The notes under the pieces were generated by a model. The model was not told where the DNA came from and did not search any database. It saw only the letters and a program-made list of their open reading frames with translations. Shown here one piece after another: positions 60,465 to 64,000 of a stretch of DNA of 64,000 bases (position 1 is the first letter of the stretch; each line of letters starts with the position of its first letter). Source of the stretch: Tigriopus japonicus (taxonomy: Eukaryota > Arthropoda > Copepoda > Harpacticoida > Harpacticidae); NCBI GenBank assembly GCA_010645155.1, contig CM021316.1:1292612-1356611 (forward strand), in the 5' to 3' direction. The position numbers and the translations under genes are program-made.

Positions 60465-62066
60465 GGTGAGGGAGAGATGATACTAATCCATAATGCACTA
60501 GGTACTCAGTTTTACTGAATAGTAACGAAAACAATTGGCACGTTGTCTTGAAGTTTTCCTTAAAAACTGCAATAATTTCAATCTACAGGTGGAATGGAAG
60601 GGTTGCCAAAGTTGGCGAATTTCTCCGGTCAGAAAATGTCCAAACCTTTGTTTAAGGTTGCCTTTTTGACAAGGACTGTCTCGCTAAAACCTAAACCTAG
60701 TGGATCATACTATGAAACTGACAATCTATTGATGGGTGAATTTGTTTTTGCCATCTTTGCGGATTTTAGCAGATCTCCATTTTTTTTTTCTTTTCATTCT
60801 TCTAAACGTTACCATGTGGAATATTTTTGCCAAAAAGATCTACACACAATCAATATTACAATGACTTTTAAAGAACGCTTTAAAAAGTCGACCCTTAAGG
60901 AAGTTATCCAATACATTCCGTAATAGACTCAAGTTTTTCTACTTTTAATCAATTTAAAAATCCATCAAAAGTTGTTCGTCGTTTCCCCTGCAAACGAACA
61001 TTATGTTGTTGTGGTTGGTTGTCTTTTATACATTTGTAGTTATTTGCCAATAAAGGCTTAATTTGCCAACAATAAAAGTTTCCTCCGCAGGTGAAGTCTC
61101 TGTTGTTTTCTAAATGGCAACACTTGTTATGACAGAGAGTTCATTGGTTGATGCCATGGACATGAACTCAACCAATGAGAGTTCAGCAGTCGGTCCTTGG
61201 TTTTGCTAGAGGTAAGATGAGAGCTAAGATGCTTAAGATGCTATATAGGAATGATGCTACCGACGGCAATTAGGAAATGCCAATGAGATCACGAGTATGT
61301 TGTAATATTCTAACGCCCATTTATTAACTCATTTGTGTAGACCTGCGTCAAGAAAGGAATGAAACTGCAATTCACTGGCTTTGGTGGGAGGGTTAAGAAT
61401 AAAGATCAACTGATAGTACTGAAGGGTGGTCTGTTTATGAAAGTGGATCTATTGCAATGGATCGAGTTTCAACATGGAAATGTCTTCACCTTTTGCGGAA
61501 GAACAGATATAGTTTATATTCTTAGAGATCTGTGTCAAGTGTGGATACAACTGTGAGCTTCAACCAACATTCAAAATTGAAGACAGAAAACACAAAAAGA
61601 GTTTGAAACACGGGGAGGCAATGGGCGTGGGACATGGTTAAATATATCTGATGATATTAATAATAAAGGGTGTCGATGGGCTCATCGAGAAAGACGACTC
61701 TTTGATTGACAAATACACACGCACAAGGTTGTTGAACTATCATTTATCATCTAATGGTTGTTTGTGGTAGTAATAATAGCATCAGTAGAAGTAGTGGTGG
61801 TGGTAATAATAGTATAAGAAGAAGAAGTTGTAGTAGTAGTAGTTGGAAGTAGCAATAATGATGAAATAATAGTGGTAGTAGTCGCAGAAATTGTAATAAT
61901 GAAGAAGATCGCATTGACGATAATAATAGAAGTAATAATAATAATAATATTAATATTGAAAGATACTCTTCTCGTGACTCTTGAGAGGGTGTTTCAAAGG
62001 AGGCACGTGCGCTCTACAAGGAAGTGGTGCTGATGTTGCATGTGGCTCTGTTGCAGTCCTTCACTA
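60465..62066. other. Intergenic, no gene recognised
   Basis: Promoter side of the monooxygenase gene and 3' side of the SPOP-like gene. A 109-codon frame at 60594-60923 (+) has no recognisable domain and is not called. Confidence 0.45.
61755..61955 (+). repeat. Imperfect trinucleotide microsatellite
   Basis: Mixed runs of GTA/GTG/AAT/AGA triplets (TAGTAGTAGTAG, AGAAGAAGAAG, AATAATAATAATAATAAT). It probably falls in the 3' UTR or 3' flank of the SPOP-like gene. Confidence 0.8.
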
Positions 62067-63792
62067 CTACTTCAGCTTCTTCCGAGGAGGCGGGCCCATG
62101 GGCGGGATCTGTTGAGTGGCTAGGGCCTTGAAGGCCTCGGCGATGAGATGCGGATTGGAGGAGACCATTTGTTTCCAACCCGGGGTCTCCATGACATCCG
62201 TGACATGGTGGGTGTTGATAAAGTCGATGGCTTGAGCCTTGAGCTGGTCTGCCGAGTGGAAGTCAGCCAGGATCAGGATCTCGGACACGTTGTCCACATT
62301 GAGGCTCTTGCACAGGGCCTCCTCACATGACACTTTGAGTCTGTCTAATGCGTATTTGTCGGCCGCGGCCAAAAGGTCGGCGGCCATAGTCTCAAGGTTG
62401 GGTGCACATCCCGTGTAAATGAACTTGAGCATGTCGGCCATCACATCCGGATCGACATCCTTCACTTCCACGCGGTTGTGCTTGCTCTCCTCCATGTCGT
62501 GCTCGAACATGGCGGCAAACACGTACGAACGACACGTCAGAATGGACTTGTGGCACTGGAATTCCCGCCCATTGCAGGACAAGGTCACGTCGGCAAAATT
62601 GGACGATTCGAAGAGCGAGCCCAGGTCTTCGGAGAGCCGGCAGTCCGGCACCTTGAACTGTACCGCATTGGACTGACCCGAGATGTTGACACTGTCGGCC
62701 ACGACACTAACCTCACAGAAGAGCGTGAGTTTGTCGTCGGGTAGGAGGCCGTTGCTCTCGTCGAGCAGAAAATCCCGCCGGATGAACTTCTTGAAGCCCC
62801 AGTCTTTTCCCTGTACAAAGCGATAGGCTCGTTGGCTTTCCATGGCCTTGGTCTCCTCGCGTTTGGCGTTGAGAATCGAAAACTTGAACTTGGCCCGCAC
62901 CTCACTCTTATTGCAGGACACCAGGAGAAGATAGAGGGACAGGTAGTCTTTGCTCTCATCGTCCAGGCCTTTCGGGTTCACCCGCAGGCACCATTTGAGT
63001 TTGTCGTTCTGACCGGCTGAGAAGGTCGACGACTTGAGCACCTCGCCCATCTCCTCACGACAAAAGCTGAAATTGCTGATGGTCCACATATAACTGAACT
63101 TGACCACCTTCACTTGGGTATAACACCAGTTCTCGGCCACGGGCGGGGCCGCATCCGAGGGCGGGGGCGTAGGCACGCGCCCCAAAGCACTCTGACTGGC
63201 CATTCCGCTGGCACCGCTGGAATTCGCCGAACCGCGATACGGCCCGCGATGAGCCGGATTACCCGCAGCAGCTACACCCGGATTGGCGCCGGCACCCTGA
63301 GCGGGCTGAACACGGGCCTCGTTGGCGCCCTGATTGGGCGGAGCGGGCGCGGCGGCTTGATTCGGCGCGCCCAACGGCAAATAGCCTCCCTGAACAGCGG
63401 GAGGAGGAGGGGCTTGAAGTTCACCGCCAGCGGCGTTTCCCGGCGCGGGAGCGGGTTGCGGCGCACCTCCGCCCTGAACAGCGGGCGGCAAGGGCAGAAC
63501 GGCGGCAGCGGCAACGACGGGCGGAGGCGGAACCACCACCACGGGAGCTGCGCCAGCCGGGCCGGGTTGAGGTTGGGCAACGGGTGCCGGAGGATCCTCT
63601 AGGATGTCGTGCGGCACTTGAGGTTGAGCGGGCTGAAGAGGCGCGATACCGGCTGAGGGTGCCAATTGGGGATCCATTCGGCCATTCCACTCTCCGGTAC
63701 CCCAAGCCCAGTCCTGCCCGGAGTCGACAATCGCTTTTTCTAAGGCACGAACTTCTGACTCGGGCTCAAGACTCACAAACGACCAAGGTGAT
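62067..63792 (-). CDS. rdx: Roadkill/SPOP-like MATH-BTB ubiquitin ligase adaptor (5' exon not resolved)
   Basis: One long exon; the first ATG in frame is at 63677 (536 residues). The open frame continues upstream to a TTTCAG acceptor at 63793, so a first exon may lie further right. The N-terminal about 190 residues are Pro/Ala/Gly/Gln-rich and disordered. Then come a MATH domain (about 190-325; [41 protein letters not shown]), a BTB domain (about 350-460; [24 protein letters not shown]), a BACK/3-box region, and a C-terminal basic signal PRKKLK. MATH binds degrons such as Ci/Gli, BTB binds Cullin-3, and the protein acts in the nucleus. The match to fly roadkill/SPOP is very close. The extension resembles long insect isoforms. 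Local GC is much higher than in the surroundings. Confidence 0.9.
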
Positions 63793-64000
63793 CTGAAAGC
63801 GAAATCCACATGGGTATATTATTCCCCGTGTACTTTCACGGTGGACCTTTCTTTGGCCTTATCGATATTCGATTCCGATCGCTTCGTTTCTAAACTCTCA
63901 TTCAACTCGCTTTTTTTTTCATCCGCTCTTGGATAACAAGGTCATCGGTGAATTGGTCCTTAAACGTGAATTGGGGTCAGCGCCTCATTTTCGTCCCAGA
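63793..64000. other. Upstream flank of the SPOP-like gene
   Basis: Minus-strand upstream sequence, including the likely acceptor (TTCGCTTTCAG) at its left edge. No definite first exon can be assigned before the window ends. Confidence 0.35.

Noticed and set aside
60594..60923. 109-codon plus-strand frame upstream of the monooxygenase gene
   Set aside because: No domain, signal peptide or splice context; Phe/Lys-rich composition fits AT-rich non-coding DNA.
1..64000. CRISPR array or bacterial-type operon
   Set aside because: The only regular repeat arrays are the 31-bp and 35-bp minisatellites without unique spacers, and the genes are intron-containing eukaryotic genes.

Overview
The window is eukaryotic nuclear DNA: protein-coding genes are split by short GT-AG introns, tRNA genes are eukaryotic in form, and there are many non-autonomous DNA transposons and LINE/SINE pieces. 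The gene set (a roadkill/SPOP-type MATH-BTB protein, a divergent ionotropic receptor, an XK-related protein, a DBH-like monooxygenase, MLH3, DUF268 proteins) points to an arthropod, perhaps a crustacean such as a copepod. That placement is inference.

Layout. 1-11 kb has no recognisable gene and holds two short inverted-repeat elements. 11.1-13.8 kb (-) is a CAP-Gly protein gene with an unresolved 5' end. 13.9-21.5 kb looks non-coding. At 21.5-23.8 kb (-) lies a two-exon gene for a small unfamiliar secreted or membrane protein. It is head-to-head, 95 bp apart, with an eight-exon MLH3 gene (23.9-30.4 kb, +). Each of these two genes carries an antisense tRNA-Thr copy in an intron. 31.0-34.1 kb is a foldback-like element with arms made of a 31-bp tandem repeat and a mariner-like MITE nested inside. 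36-41.6 kb is repeat-rich: SINE/LINE tails, a 100-bp hairpin and a hAT-type MITE.

41.6-49.4 kb holds two inverted, head-to-head copies of a DUF268 gene. The second has its exon 2 interrupted and carries a MITE in an intron. LINE fragments and A-rich repeats lie between them. 50.6-52.0 kb (-) is an XK-related gene whose promoter-proximal region carries a 686-bp element with long inverted repeats. 52.9-54.6 kb (-) is an uninterrupted ionotropic receptor gene. 54.7-60.5 kb (-) is a 12-exon copper monooxygenase gene. 62.1-63.8 kb (-) is a roadkill/SPOP-like gene, GC-rich against an AT-rich background, whose first exon is not resolved.

The genes are mostly independent housekeeping, sensory or signalling genes, not a pathway cluster. 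The less ordinary content is the mobile DNA: several element families defined here by matched inverted ends and target-site duplications, a LINE/SINE 3' tail relationship, and the foldback element. Exon joins were made by hand from splice consensus, reading phase and family similarity. No transcript or database search was available.
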